DNA of 37,361 bases from Nitrospiria bacterium (GCA_919902495.1 CAKKRC010000054.1:1-37361), one strand, 5' to 3'. Shown: positions 1-8,688, numbered from the stretch's first letter. Notes: generated by a model from the letters alone, not told the origin. Translations and numbers: made by a program.

Positions 1-488
1 TGCTCCTTGCAGACCCGGACGCACCGGCCGCAGAGGATGCAGTAGTTGTTGTCGATGGTGATGAAGGGGCTCCGGTCGTTCAGCGGGTAGTTGAAGCTTT
101 TCCTACCGAACGAGGATTCCTGGATCTTCAGATCGGCCGCATAGCGCTGGAGGTCGCACGTGCCGGCCTTGGGGCAGGTCATGCAGTCCAGAGGATGGAA
201 GGACAGGACCAGGTCGGTAACGAACTTCCGGATCTCCTCCACCTTGGGGGTCTTGGTCTGGACCTTCATGCCCTCCTTGGTGCGTGTCGTGCAGCCGGTG
301 ACCGGGGTCTTCAGACCCTCGATCTCCACCATGCACATGCGGCAGGCGCCCACGCCGCGGAGTTCCTTGATGTGGCAGAGGTTCGGGATGTGGACCCCCA
401 CCGTCGCCCCGGCGTCAACCAGCGTCATGCCCTCGGGCACCTGGTACGACTTGCCGTCGAATTCCATGTTCACCATCTTCTTCGTCAT
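1..488 (-). CDS. NuoG/HndD/FdhA-like iron-sulfur subunit, N-terminal part (cut by window edge)
   Basis: I translated this frame directly: 162 residues run from the ATG at 488 to the window edge, so the C-terminal catalytic or structural part is missing. Visible modules are a [2Fe-2S] ferredoxin domain (Cys38, Cys49, Cys52, Cys66), a His-Cys 4Fe-4S motif (His98, Cys102, Cys105, Cys111) and the start of a ferredoxin cluster site (Cys150, 153, 156, 160). This order is shared by NuoG, NADP-reducing hydrogenase HndD, [FeFe] hydrogenase HydA and NAD-dependent formate dehydrogenase alpha chains, and the visible part cannot separate them. A GGAGG ribosome site lies five bases before the ATG. It is the last of four co-oriented genes here, after NuoE, NuoF and ferredoxin-like subunits, so it should accept or donate electrons through them in the cytoplasm. 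The module identification is firm; the enzyme is open. Confidence 0.85.
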   Translation of the reverse strand, partial: MTKKMVNMEFDGKSYQVPEGMTLVDAGATVGVHIPNLCHIKELRGVGACRMCMVEIEGLKTPVTGCTTRTKEGMKVQTKTPKVEEIRKFVTDLVLSFHPLDCMTCPKAGTCDLQRYAADLKIQESSFGRKSFNYPLNDRSPFITIDNNYCILCGRCVRVCKE

Positions 489-502
489 AGCAGCCTCCGG
501 AA

Positions 503-575
503 ATTCTAAACTGAATTGTAAATTCTAAATTGGAAATTGGAAATTTGATATTTACAACTTGCAATTTGCAATGAT
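503..575. repeat. AT-rich short-period repeat between two subunit genes
   Basis: The gap between the two subunit genes is unlike its GC-rich surroundings. It is built of variants of AAATT and TTGGAAATT in loose tandem. It interrupts an otherwise tightly packed gene cluster and contains no credible ORF. Function is unknown; replication slippage is a simple explanation. Confidence 0.6.
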
Positions 576-583
576 CCCTGCAC

Positions 584-1255
584 TTACTTCCCCGGCGAAA
601 TGGTCTCCGCCATATCATGAATGGAACAGGCGGCCTCTTTGCCGGTGACCTTGCCGCTCACATCGCAGGAGCAGACCAGGGTCCGCACGGGCTCCTTCAC
701 GTCCTGTTCCCGCGCCTTTTCCACCACGATCACCGCGCCTTCGGGGCAGACCTTGATGCACTCGCCGCAGTGGGTGCAGCGGCGCTGCCGGATGCGATAG
801 GGCGTGAACCCTCCCTTGAATGCCACCGCCTTCTGACCTTCGATCGCAAAATCCTTGCAGACCTCGCGGCACTTGTCGCACATGGTGCATTTGTCGGCGT
901 CGATCTCGTAGGTCACGAGGCCCGCGCATTCGCGGTGCGAGCAGATGCCCGAAACATGGCGGAGCAGGTCGTCCTTGTGCTGGGTGAGGAACGCGGCCAG
1001 GATGTCGGCGTGGTCCTTGCCCTTCTTGCACATGCCGCCGTCCTTCACGTCCCTGGCGATGCGCTCCAGGAGCGCGACATGCCTCGGTGCGCCCTGGCCG
1101 GTCTGGATCGCCTCGATGATCTTGATGGCATCGAATACGCCGATCTTGCACGGGTGGCACTTGGAACACATGCCGTCCTTGGAGGGATCATTATAGAAGA
1201 ACGCGAGCTTGAGCCGGGTGCTGTTTACGGGGCACTTACTTTCCTGCTTTGACAT
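584..1255 (-). CDS. Ferredoxin-like subunit with a NuoF-type 4Fe-4S module
   Basis: The protein has 223 residues from the ATG at 1255, which has GGAGG five bases upstream; an in-frame start at 1279 lacks this support. Residues 27-80 resemble the C-terminal NADH_4Fe-4S region of NuoF: Cys30, Cys33 and Cys36 match the ESCGKCPPCR-type motif and Cys76 the distant fourth ligand. Two classical ferredoxin sites follow (Cys123, 126, 129, 133 and Cys160, 163, 166, 170). A short tail has further cysteines (195, 197, 210). It has no FMN or NAD site, so it should be an electron relay between the NuoF-like and NuoG-like subunits rather than a dehydrogenase itself. It overlaps the upstream NuoF-like gene by about 20 bases, which points to translational coupling. 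Family placement is good; its exact partner is inferred. Confidence 0.8.
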   Translation of the reverse strand: MSKQESKCPVNSTRLKLAFFYNDPSKDGMCSKCHPCKIGVFDAIKIIEAIQTGQGAPRHVALLERIARDVKDGGMCKKGKDHADILAAFLTQHKDDLLRHVSGICSHRECAGLVTYEIDADKCTMCDKCREVCKDFAIEGQKAVAFKGGFTPYRIRQRRCTHCGECIKVCPEGAVIVVEKAREQDVKEPVRTLVCSCDVSGKVTGKEAACSIHDMAETISPGK

Positions 1256-3134
1256 GGGCCCCTCCTTTTTCGACGACAATGGCCTGCGTGGGGCAGACGC
1301 CGTAGCACGCCTTGCACTTGGTGCAGTAGTCCTGGTCGATGTAGAACCGGTCGCGGAGCTCGACGACCGCGTCGAAGGCGCAGGCCGTCTTGCAGAGGCC
1401 GCAGAGGATGCAGTGCTCGGGCAGGATGCGGAAGATGCCCAGGCCCTGGCACCGCTTGGCGCGGCAGAACTTGTCGCGCACGTGTTCCTCGTATTCTTCG
1501 CGGAAGTACTTGATGGTGGAGAGCACGGGATTCGGCGCGCTGTTCCCGAGGCCGCAGAGCGACCCGGCGACGATCAGCTTGCCCAATTTCTCGAGCTTAT
1601 CGATGTCCCCCTCCTCGCCTCCGCCCGACGTGATCTTGTCGAGAAGCTCGTACATCTGCCAGGTGCCGACGCGGCAGGGCGGGCACTTGCCGCAGGACTC
1701 GCTCTTGGTGAAGGAGAGGAAGTACTTGGCCACGTCCACCATGCAGTCGTCCTCGTCCATGACGACCATGCCGCCGGAGCCCATGATGGAGCCCACGGTC
1801 GCCAGTGTGTCGAAGTCCACCTTCAGGTCGAGGAACTGCGCCGGGATGCAGCCGCCCGACGGGCCGCCGGTCTGGACCGCCTTGAACTCCTTCTCGGGGT
1901 TCAGCATGCCGCCGCCGATATCGAAGATGATCTCCCGGAGCGTGATGCCCATGGGGACCTCGATGAGTCCGGTGTTCTTGATCTTTCCGGTCAGGGCGAA
2001 GACCTTCGTGCCCTTCGATTTTTCCGTGCCGATGGAGAGGTAGTAATCAAGGCCCTTGGTGAAGATGGTCGGGACGTTCGCGAAGGTCTCGACGTTGTTC
2101 AGGTTCGTAGGCATTCCCCAGAGGCCGCCTGCCGCTTCGGAGAGGCGCGGAGGACGGGGGCGCGGCATGCCGCGCTGGCCCTCGATGGACGCCACGAGCG
2201 CCGTGGACTCGCCGCAGACGAAAGCGCCGGCGCCTTCCTTGATCTCGCAGTCGAAATCGAGGCCGCTGCCCAGGATGTTCTTGCCCAGGAGGCCGAGGGC
2301 CCGGGCCTGCTCGATGGCTATGCCCAGGTTCTTCACGGCCAGGGGATACTCGTGCCGCACATAGAGATAGCCGTGCTGGGCGCCGATTGCGTAGGCGTTG
2401 ATGATCATGCCCTCGAGCACGGAATGGGGATCGCCTTCCATAAGCGAGCGGTCCATGAACGCGCCCGGGTCTCCTTCGTCACCGTTGCAGACGACGGCCT
2501 TGACCTTGGCGCCCGATTTCTTCGTGTGCTCCCACTTGAGCCCGGCGGGGAATCCCGCGCCGCCGCGGCCCCGGAGGCCCGACTTCTTGACGATATCGAT
2601 GACCTCGTCGGGTTTATGGTCGGTCAGGACCTTTGCCAGACCCTCGTAGCCTTCCTCGCGGACCGCGTCGTAGATGTTGCAGGGGTCCACCACGCCGTTC
2701 CTATGGAGCGCCAGGCGCTTCTGCTTCTTATAGAAGGGGATGTCGCCCACGGCCACATTGGGATCGGCAAGGGAGTCTTCGCGGTAGAGCTGCTTGCGGT
2801 AGGGCAACCCCCGGAGCACCGACTCCGAGAAAATACCCGCCACGTCGGGGACCTTCACCTTCTGGTAGAAGGTCTCCTGGGGGTCCTGGATCACCACCGG
2901 GCCGCGCTGGCAAAAGCCCTGGCAGCCCGTCTTCACGATCTCGAGGGGAACCTGCTTCTTCTTGGCCTCCGCCTCGAACTCCTTGATCAGCTTGTTGGAG
3001 CCCGTTGCCTGGCAGGCCGTGCCGCAGCAGACACGGACGCGGTGCGCATCGTTCTCCTGATGTTCTTTCTTGAGCTTTTCCCTGAGGGCCCTGAGTTCCT
3101 TGACGTTCTCGAGCCGCTTAAACGTGAGTTCCAT
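1236..3134 (-). CDS. NuoF/HndC-like NAD(P)H-binding flavoprotein subunit
   Basis: The 632-residue protein oxidises or reduces NAD(P)H on FMN and passes electrons to iron-sulfur clusters. A thioredoxin-like [2Fe-2S] domain is N-terminal (Cys36 or 37, Cys41, Cys71, Cys75). The NuoF core follows, with the glycine-rich GRGGAGFP motif near 189-196 and the CNGDEGDPGAF flavin motif near 216-226. The 4Fe-4S site is Cys481, Cys484, Cys487 and Cys527. Two extra ferredoxin clusters end the protein (Cys575-585 and Cys604-614). This layout, longer than respiratory NuoF (about 430 residues), is typical of HndC, HydB and soluble formate dehydrogenase beta chains. The start has a GGAG site and overlaps the NuoE-like stop by 17 bases. 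Soluble hydrogenase or formate dehydrogenase diaphorase is more likely than complex I, because no membrane subunits are seen nearby. Confidence 0.92.
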   Translation of the reverse strand: MELTFKRLENVKELRALREKLKKEHQENDAHRVRVCCGTACQATGSNKLIKEFEAEAKKKQVPLEIVKTGCQGFCQRGPVVIQDPQETFYQKVKVPDVAGIFSESVLRGLPYRKQLYREDSLADPNVAVGDIPFYKKQKRLALHRNGVVDPCNIYDAVREEGYEGLAKVLTDHKPDEVIDIVKKSGLRGRGGAGFPAGLKWEHTKKSGAKVKAVVCNGDEGDPGAFMDRSLMEGDPHSVLEGMIINAYAIGAQHGYLYVRHEYPLAVKNLGIAIEQARALGLLGKNILGSGLDFDCEIKEGAGAFVCGESTALVASIEGQRGMPRPRPPRLSEAAGGLWGMPTNLNNVETFANVPTIFTKGLDYYLSIGTEKSKGTKVFALTGKIKNTGLIEVPMGITLREIIFDIGGGMLNPEKEFKAVQTGGPSGGCIPAQFLDLKVDFDTLATVGSIMGSGGMVVMDEDDCMVDVAKYFLSFTKSESCGKCPPCRVGTWQMYELLDKITSGGGEEGDIDKLEKLGKLIVAGSLCGLGNSAPNPVLSTIKYFREEYEEHVRDKFCRAKRCQGLGIFRILPEHCILCGLCKTACAFDAVVELRDRFYIDQDYCTKCKACYGVCPTQAIVVEKGGAHVKAGK

Positions 3135-3606
3135 GTTCGCTCCTCACCGAGGCAATGATATCGTCCACCATCTTGGGGGTCAGTTCGCCGTACAGCTCCT
3201 GGTCGTTGACCGTGAGCACCGGTGCCAGCGCGCAGCAGCCGACGCATCCCACGGTCTCGAGGGTCACTGCCCGGTCCGCGGTGGTCTCGCCCTCTTTGAT
3301 GCCGAGCTTGTGCTCCATCTCGGTCAGCACGGCCTTGCCGCCGCGCACATGGCACGCCGTCCCGGCGCATACCTTCACGATCTTCTTGCCGCGGGGCTTG
3401 AAGTGGAAGTGCTTGTAAAAAGAGGCGACGCCGTACACCTGGGACAGGGAAAGCTTGAGCTCCCCGGCGATCATCGTCATGGCGTCCTCGGGAAGGTAGC
3501 CGATCTTTTCCTGGGCCCGCTGAAGCACCGCGATAAGGATCCCTCGCTGGCCCTTCACATCATTCAAAATAGTATCTAAGGACTTGATCTCTTCCTGCTG
3601 AAGCAC
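3118..3606 (-). CDS. NuoE-like thioredoxin-fold [2Fe-2S] subunit
   Basis: This is the 24-kDa subunit type of NADH dehydrogenases and diaphorases, which carries one [2Fe-2S] cluster beside the flavin subunit. From a GTG start at 3606 it has 162 residues, the usual family length. I chose this start because a strong GGGAGG site precedes it by eight bases, whereas the in-frame ATG at 3669 has no ribosome site and adds an uncharacteristic 21 residues. The cluster ligands Cys80, Cys85, Cys121 and Cys125 are present, in CAGTAC and VGCVGCC contexts, after the typical helical N-terminus with GYLPEDA. It is the first gene of the four-gene minus-strand cluster, so the promoter should lie between 3607 and 4020. 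Confidence 0.93.
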   Translation of the reverse strand: MLQQEEIKSLDTILNDVKGQRGILIAVLQRAQEKIGYLPEDAMTMIAGELKLSLSQVYGVASFYKHFHFKPRGKKIVKVCAGTACHVRGGKAVLTEMEHKLGIKEGETTADRAVTLETVGCVGCCALAPVLTVNDQELYGELTPKMVDDIIASVRSEHGTHV

Positions 3607-4020
3607 GGTAGGAACCTCCCTCTCTCCCTGTTCGAGCAATACGTATGCCGTCCTGCCGGCAGAGAGCATGTTGCTCTGATTGTAATTAAGGTAAGGCGAA
3701 CTAGTATGAGATGCTGGAAACTACGGCAAGAACAGAAACCCCTTTTGAACGGCCAGGCTTAATCAATGGATTACGAAACTACATATACAGAGTTACTAAA
3801 CCACTCAACAGCAATGCCCTCCAGGGCTTTATAGCGTGGAGAATAGTAACAATTACCTTTTTAAAAATCAAGCAAAATTATATTAATTTTTCGGGTTGGA
3901 ATTGCATAGTTTCGCTGATGGGGTGAAAACGTCACGTTATCCGTTCAGGGAAGCTCCCGGATTCAGCACTTCACTTCTCGCTTTATATCATGGTATATTG
4001 AACAATTAGAGACCAACGCT
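3607..4020. other. Divergent intergenic region
   Basis: This gap separates the minus-strand oxidoreductase cluster from the plus-strand response regulator and must hold both promoters. The middle (about 3780-3910) is AT-rich. A TATATT box near 3994, just before the plus-strand gene, could be a -10 element, but no convincing -35 box is paired with it. A 71-residue ORF at 3711-3926 has no ribosome site or recognisable content. Confidence 0.4.
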
Positions 4021-6111
4021 ATGTTCAAAGTCCTTATTATAGAAGACAATGAGAAGCTTGCGATCATCATCCGGCACTACCTGCTGAACAAGGGGCTTGC
4101 TGCTGATATTGCCGCGGACGGCAAAACCGCCCTCGAAGCCTTTTCGCGCACTGCCTACGACCTCCTCCTCGTCGATCTCCGGCTTCCCGGAATGAACGGC
4201 GACGAGGTCTGCAGGCGGATCCGGGAAAGCGCCTCGGGCAGGGACATCCCCATCATCCTGATGAGCGGCGTCGTCAAGGACGCGGACGAGATCGAGATGC
4301 TGAAGCGAGAACTTCAGGTACGCACCTTCCTGACAAAGCCCTTCCCTCCAGAGATCCTTTACGTGCAGATCATGACCACGCTGCAGGCCCGGGCGGCCTT
4401 GCGCGCATCGGCACCGCCGCCCGCCGCGGAACCCCGGCCTGCCGCCGCCTCCCCGCCCGCGACCGCTCCGCCGCCGGAGGCGTCAAGCGCCCCAAAACTG
4501 CCGCCGGCCATCAAGGGAGAGCTGGAAAAGACCCCTTTTGAGCAGATCCTTCTGTATCTTATGCTCAAGCGGGGGACGGGATTTCTGACGGTGGCCCGGG
4601 GTCCTGCGAAACGGCGGTTCTCCTTCATCGACGGCGCGGCTGTCGAGCTGGAGCTTCCTCCCGCTGATGACGACTTCGGCCACTACCTCGCAAGCAAGAA
4701 CCTCGTCAACACGGTTGAACTGAAGGCGTACGAGGAGCGAAGGAGCAGGACCGGACAGGACCCTCGCGACCTGTTCATCAAGATGGGGTGCCTGACGCCC
4801 CATCGGTTCCAGGATGAGAACAGGAACTTCCTGCACGACCGGCTGATCGAGTGCTTCTCCTGGCGGACGGGACCGGTGCTTTTTGAATGGGGACCTTCCG
4901 TCGCCAGGACCATCCCGGCCGCTGAAGCCTTCATGCCCTCGCTCTTTTTCCAGGGATTCAGGGCCCACCTGCCCCCCGACCGGCTCAACGCTTTCCTTAA
5001 GGAAAAAGGATCCCTCTACGCCAGCAAGAACGCGGAATTCTACGAATACCAGAACCATCTTGTGGACGATTTCCGGGGGACCGAGCTGTTCGATCTGATC
5101 AACAGTCTGTCGACCTGCTCCGGCATCATAAGCGCCTTTGATACCGATGATGCGGCCGTCGTGCTGTACACGCTGGACTATCTGAGGCTCCTGTCCTACA
5201 GCACCGAGCCGAAACGGTCGGACCTCGCGCCGCCCTTCCCCATCCGCGAACGCAAGCAGCGGCAGCCGGAGCGGGAAGCTGAGACCTTCGAGGACCTGGG
5301 CGGCGAACTGAGCGAGCTTGCCGAAGAGATCGAACATCTGGAGATCCTGTCGGAGCCCCAGGCGGCCGCTGTTGGGACGGGAGGGCTCTCCGACCTTGAG
5401 GAGCAGCTGAAGGACCGGTGGGAAACGATCAAGGACAAGAACTACTACGAGATGTTCGGGATGACGGCGAAGACCTTCTCCTTCGAAAAGCTGAAACAGG
5501 CCTATTTCGAGCTTGCCCGGACATACGGCCCGGAGAAGTTCTTCGCCAGCACCGGCGAGGTCATGGAGCTTGCCGAAGAGTTCCTGTCCCGCATCTCGAA
5601 CGCCTACACCACCTTGTCCGACGTCGTCTCCAAGGAAAACTACGACGACATCCTCGCCTCGAAGGTCCCGACCGGGGAAGAAGAGAAGAAGTTCTTCGAA
5701 AAGGTCCAGTACCAGTCCGGTAAGGTCCTGCTGGAAAAGGGCCAGTATGACAGCGCGGAAAAGACCTTCACGACCTGCGTCAACCTCAATCCCGACAAGG
5801 CTGAATACCAGGTATACCTGGCCATCGCTCTCTATCACAATCCCGCCAACAAGGGGAATGGACCGGCCATTAAAAAGGCGAAGGACCTGATCAACCGGTC
5901 CCTGCAGTGGGAGAAACTTGCAATTGCCTATGCGCTCAAGGGCCAGATGCTGCTCGATGAAGGGCTCGTGAACCTCGCGGAGTCGGAGTTCAACAAGGCC
6001 CTGCGGCTGAACCCGAAGAACCGGACATCGCTCAACGGCCTGGAATTCATCAAACAGAAGCGGGAAGAGGAAGAGAAGAAAGGCGGCCTGTTCCAGAGGA
6101 TGTTCAAGTAG
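4021..6111 (+). CDS. Response regulator with PATAN (DUF4388), J-like and TPR domains
   Basis: This 696-residue cytoplasmic signalling protein starts with a receiver domain (residues 1-122) that has the acidic pair Glu8/Asp9, phospho-acceptor Asp52, Ser82 and Lys106. A proline/alanine-rich linker (128-163) leads to a DUF4388/PATAN-type region (about 164-400), a family found in delta-proteobacterial and related signalling proteins. A segment at about 472-545 reads like a DnaJ domain (NYYEMFG start, later YTTLSDVVSKENYDDIL), but the HPD tripeptide needed to stimulate Hsp70 is replaced by YGPEKF around 502-507. TPR-type helices fill 558-675, followed by a charged tail. No DNA-binding output domain is present, so it probably acts by protein contacts, as proposed for gliding or polarity regulators of this type. 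The start has only a weak ribosome site. Confidence 0.88.
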   Translation: MFKVLIIEDNEKLAIIIRHYLLNKGLAADIAADGKTALEAFSRTAYDLLLVDLRLPGMNGDEVCRRIRESASGRDIPIILMSGVVKDADEIEMLKRELQVRTFLTKPFPPEILYVQIMTTLQARAALRASAPPPAAEPRPAAASPPATAPPPEASSAPKLPPAIKGELEKTPFEQILLYLMLKRGTGFLTVARGPAKRRFSFIDGAAVELELPPADDDFGHYLASKNLVNTVELKAYEERRSRTGQDPRDLFIKMGCLTPHRFQDENRNFLHDRLIECFSWRTGPVLFEWGPSVARTIPAAEAFMPSLFFQGFRAHLPPDRLNAFLKEKGSLYASKNAEFYEYQNHLVDDFRGTELFDLINSLSTCSGIISAFDTDDAAVVLYTLDYLRLLSYSTEPKRSDLAPPFPIRERKQRQPEREAETFEDLGGELSELAEEIEHLEILSEPQAAAVGTGGLSDLEEQLKDRWETIKDKNYYEMFGMTAKTFSFEKLKQAYFELARTYGPEKFFASTGEVMELAEEFLSRISNAYTTLSDVVSKENYDDILASKVPTGEEEKKFFEKVQYQSGKVLLEKGQYDSAEKTFTTCVNLNPDKAEYQVYLAIALYHNPANKGNGPAIKKAKDLINRSLQWEKLAIAYALKGQMLLDEGLVNLAESEFNKALRLNPKNRTSLNGLEFIKQKREEEEKKGGLFQRMFK

Positions 6112-6344
6112 GAACACTGTAAAGCGGTCATGTTGTCACGAACATGCACCCCGGTCCGATTCCCCGCTGCGCCACAGCCTGATCCCTTACGCCTGATCCT
6201 GCCTTTCCCTGGTAGCTCCGGATAAAAACGTCCCCTTCGCGGCACGTCCACTGCGATTATTTCCGTTCTTCGCAGTAAACGGAAATGCCGGGAGCGGTGT
6301 CTCATATATGCGTTGTGATCTCGAATCTGTCCAGGGGGCCTTCT

Positions 6345-8003
6345 ATGCGTTCGAATAAATACCTGATGCTTCTGGTTTTCCTGATGTTTCCCATGGCGGT
6401 CCTTGCCAGCGACATGGGCCTGATGCGGGTAAGCCTCATCGAGGGAGACGTGCAGGTCCTGATCAAGGACACCACGGATTGGACCGACGCAGCAACCAAC
6501 ATCCCCCTGAACGAAGGGGACCGGCTGTGGGTCCCCGATGGAGGCAAGGCGGAGTTCCAGATCCGCGGCGGGGTTTTCGTGCGGGGCGACGGCAATACGG
6601 CGCTGGACATCCTGAGCGCGGACCCCGCATCAGCACAGTTCTATCTCGACCGCGGCCATGCCTACATCAACAACCGGCGGGGCGGGATCAAGATCGTCCA
6701 GATCGATACCCCGCTATCGTCGGTCCGCAGCTACGACAACTCCGTCATGATGCTCGATGTCTCCGAGGATGGCGTCACCGAGCTCTCGGTTCTCAAGGGG
6801 TATGTGACCGTCGAGAGCAGGGCGGGGGCCACACGCGTAGGCGCGGGACGGACATTGACGGTCCGGGGTGAAAAGGACGCCGAACTCGCGCCGATCGACG
6901 CCCCCGACGAATGGGAGCGCTGGAACACGGACCGCGACCGCAAGGTCACGACCTGGGGCGAGAGCGCCCGCTATCTCCCCGACGAGCTGCATGAGTATTC
7001 CGCCGATTTTGACGATAATGGCAGATGGGACTATACGGGTGACTACGGCTACGTCTGGGTCCCCGCGGTGACCGTGGCCGACTGGGCCCCCTACACACTG
7101 GGGCGCTGGGTCTGGATCAGGGGAAACTACGTCTGGATCGCCTACGATCCCTGGGGCTGGGCGCCCTACCACTATGGTCGCTGGGTATTTGCCGCGTCCC
7201 GCGGCTGGTGCTGGGTGCCGCCCGTTGCCGGCGGCGTATACTGGAGCCCGGGATTCGTGGGTTGGATCGTGACGCCGGGCTACGTGGCCTGGGTGCCGCT
7301 TGCGCCCGGTGAGGTCTATTACGGTTACGGCTACTACGGTCCCGGGAGCGTGAACATCACGACGATCAACATCAGCACCGTTGTGGTAAACCGGACCTAC
7401 GTGAACGCCCGGCATGGCCACGCCGTTACCGTCGTGAAACGCGACACCTTCGGGACCGGCCGGCGGGAATTTGTCAGGACCGAAGGGAACCCGTTCCTGC
7501 AAGCGCACCGGGAGCACGAACAGGACATCGTCGTCGCGCCGCCGCAGGTGCGGCCGACGCGTCCTATCGTTCTGGTGCCGCCTGAGGCGAGGGACCAGGC
7601 GCGCCAGCGGCAGCGCCCACCCGAGCGGGAGCACGTACGGCAGGAGATCCCTGCGACCCGCCACGAGCCGCCGCCGAGCATGAGGACCGAACAGCCGCCC
7701 AGGACGCCTGCTGTGCCGCCGGCCGTGCGGACGGAGCGGCAGCGGGAAACGCCGCCGATGGTGCAGCAGCGGCACGTACCGCCCGAACGGGTCCAAAAGA
7801 ACCGCCCTGACGTGCTGAAGAGCGAACGGAGGCTGGTGAAGGAGCGGGAGGGGTCGGTGTTCAGGCAGCAGGCGCCGGAGAACCTGCCGGTGAAGCGGTC
7901 GAACGAACCCAAGGTCATCATCAGAAATCCCGCCAAACAGCAGGGCGAACAGACGAACAAGAAGAATGACGGCGAGAGGCGGGACCGGCGAGAAGGCCGT
8001 TGA
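6345..8003 (+). CDS. Exported FecR-like/DUF6600 protein with Arg/Pro-rich tail
   Basis: From the ATG at 6345, seven or so bases after an AGGGGG site, the protein has 552 residues. An in-frame ATG at 6285 would place 20 extra residues before a clear signal peptide (MRSNKYLMLLVFLMFPMAVLAS). Residues 25-190 look like a FecR-type beta domain: an EGDVQV segment, NEGDRLWVPDGGKAEF and a later VLKGYVTV. A tryptophan/tyrosine-rich region follows (about 230-350) with repeats such as APYTLGRWVW and APYHYGRWVF, characteristic of DUF6600. The last 160 residues are rich in Arg, Pro, Glu and Gln and look disordered. It is probably periplasmic or surface-associated; its role is not known. A hairpin terminator lies about 50 bases downstream. 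Confidence 0.82.
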   Translation: MRSNKYLMLLVFLMFPMAVLASDMGLMRVSLIEGDVQVLIKDTTDWTDAATNIPLNEGDRLWVPDGGKAEFQIRGGVFVRGDGNTALDILSADPASAQFYLDRGHAYINNRRGGIKIVQIDTPLSSVRSYDNSVMMLDVSEDGVTELSVLKGYVTVESRAGATRVGAGRTLTVRGEKDAELAPIDAPDEWERWNTDRDRKVTTWGESARYLPDELHEYSADFDDNGRWDYTGDYGYVWVPAVTVADWAPYTLGRWVWIRGNYVWIAYDPWGWAPYHYGRWVFAASRGWCWVPPVAGGVYWSPGFVGWIVTPGYVAWVPLAPGEVYYGYGYYGPGSVNITTINISTVVVNRTYVNARHGHAVTVVKRDTFGTGRREFVRTEGNPFLQAHREHEQDIVVAPPQVRPTRPIVLVPPEARDQARQRQRPPEREHVRQEIPATRHEPPPSMRTEQPPRTPAVPPAVRTERQRETPPMVQQRHVPPERVQKNRPDVLKSERRLVKEREGSVFRQQAPENLPVKRSNEPKVIIRNPAKQQGEQTNKKNDGERRDRREGR

Positions 8004-8054
8004 CGCGGGAAGGATCCGCCCAGGGCGATCCAGGACAGCTGCTGAAATAAACAG

Positions 8055-8084
8055 ACGCCGACAGGTTCGATATCCTGTCGGCGT
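8055..8084 (+). terminator. Hairpin terminator after the DUF6600 gene
   Basis: Arms 8055-8065 and 8074-8084 are perfectly complementary (11 bp) around an eight-base loop. The sequence after the stem on the plus strand (TCTCGT) is only weakly T-rich, so it may be a weak or bidirectional terminator. Confidence 0.6.
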
Positions 8085-8191
8085 TCTCGTGCGCCTTGCC
8101 GCGCGTACTGCGGGAAGGAACGTTCATCTATGATGTCGGCGTCAACGCTGATACGTATTGATCTCAGCCGTATTCACACTCACTGCCCGAG

Positions 8192-8254
8192 CTACTTCTT
8201 CTTGCTCTTCGGTTTCTTGACTTCTTTTTTTGCACCCTGCCGTGATTGTGCCAT
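8192..8254 (-). CDS. Tiny lysine-rich protein (20 residues)
   Basis: This is a complete ORF, MAQSRQGAKKEVKKPKSKKK, with AAGGGG nine bases before its ATG. The composition (9 Lys of 20, KKEVKKPK core) matches a class of tiny basic proteins I know from many Proteobacteria, usually annotated as hypothetical. It would be strongly cationic and could bind nucleic acid, but that is inference. It lies just downstream of another small basic protein gene on the same strand, from which it may be co-transcribed. Confidence 0.6.
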   Translation of the reverse strand: MAQSRQGAKKEVKKPKSKKK

Positions 8255-8330
8255 GTGTCATCACCCCTTTCGTTCCCGTTCTCAAGATCACGCACCGATG
8301 TGCTCGGCGGGAATCACAATCCCCGCCGCA

Positions 8331-8504
8331 TCATTCGCCCTGTTTCGCCTCCCCCGTTTCCGGGGACTGCCCGGGAGCCTGTGCCTGGTCCTCCGCGGGT
8401 TTCTCGGCGCTCTTCTCCAGCTTGCGCTGGCGCTTTTCCTCGTTCTTCTTCTGCTTCGCTATTTCTCGCTGTCGTTTTTGAAAATTGAAATTCGGTTTTG
8501 CCAA
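8331..8504 (-). CDS. Small basic conserved protein (57 residues, TTG start)
   Basis: The frame begins with TTG at 8504, seven bases after AAGGAG, and ends with TGA at 8331. The product starts MAKPNFNFQKRQREIAKQKK and continues with KRQRKLEK before an acidic, Gln/Pro-rich tail. A basic start of the form MAKPN(Y/F)xFxKRQRE is a recognisable conserved small-protein family in Proteobacteria and relatives, with no known function. An ATG ORF in another frame (8314-8520) overlaps it but gives a low-complexity product and is rejected. The unusual TTG start explains why this gene is easily missed. It is likely cytoplasmic and partly disordered. Confidence 0.75.
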   Translation of the reverse strand: MAKPNFNFQKRQREIAKQKKNEEKRQRKLEKSAEKPAEDQAQAPGQSPETGEAKQGE

Positions 8505-8688
8505 GGGACTGCTCCTTCATATAAGATTTTTCCGGGCATGTGGCCGCCGGTGATCCGAAGACGCTTGCCAGCCCCCGGCCCGTGCCTGCCTGAACGACTG
8601 GTGCATTATACTAGGATGCGGGCTTGATGTACACACTTTTGATCGAACGGTCCATGACCCCCCGGTGGTCATACCTTCCCACCCCGCT

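Noticed and set aside
1209-3158. 649-residue plus-strand ORF
   Set aside because: It is the antisense shadow of the NuoF-like gene: low-complexity, with no recognisable domain, while the minus strand has all the motifs.
4483-6117. 544-residue minus-strand ORF
   Set aside because: Antisense shadow of the response regulator gene in high-GC DNA; it contains no family motif.
6714-7796. 360-residue minus-strand ORF
   Set aside because: Antisense shadow of the DUF6600 gene, with an Arg/His-rich product typical of shadow frames.
8314-8520. 68-residue minus-strand ORF with an ATG start
   Set aside because: It is out of frame with the conserved TTG-started small protein, which has both the family pattern and the ribosome site.
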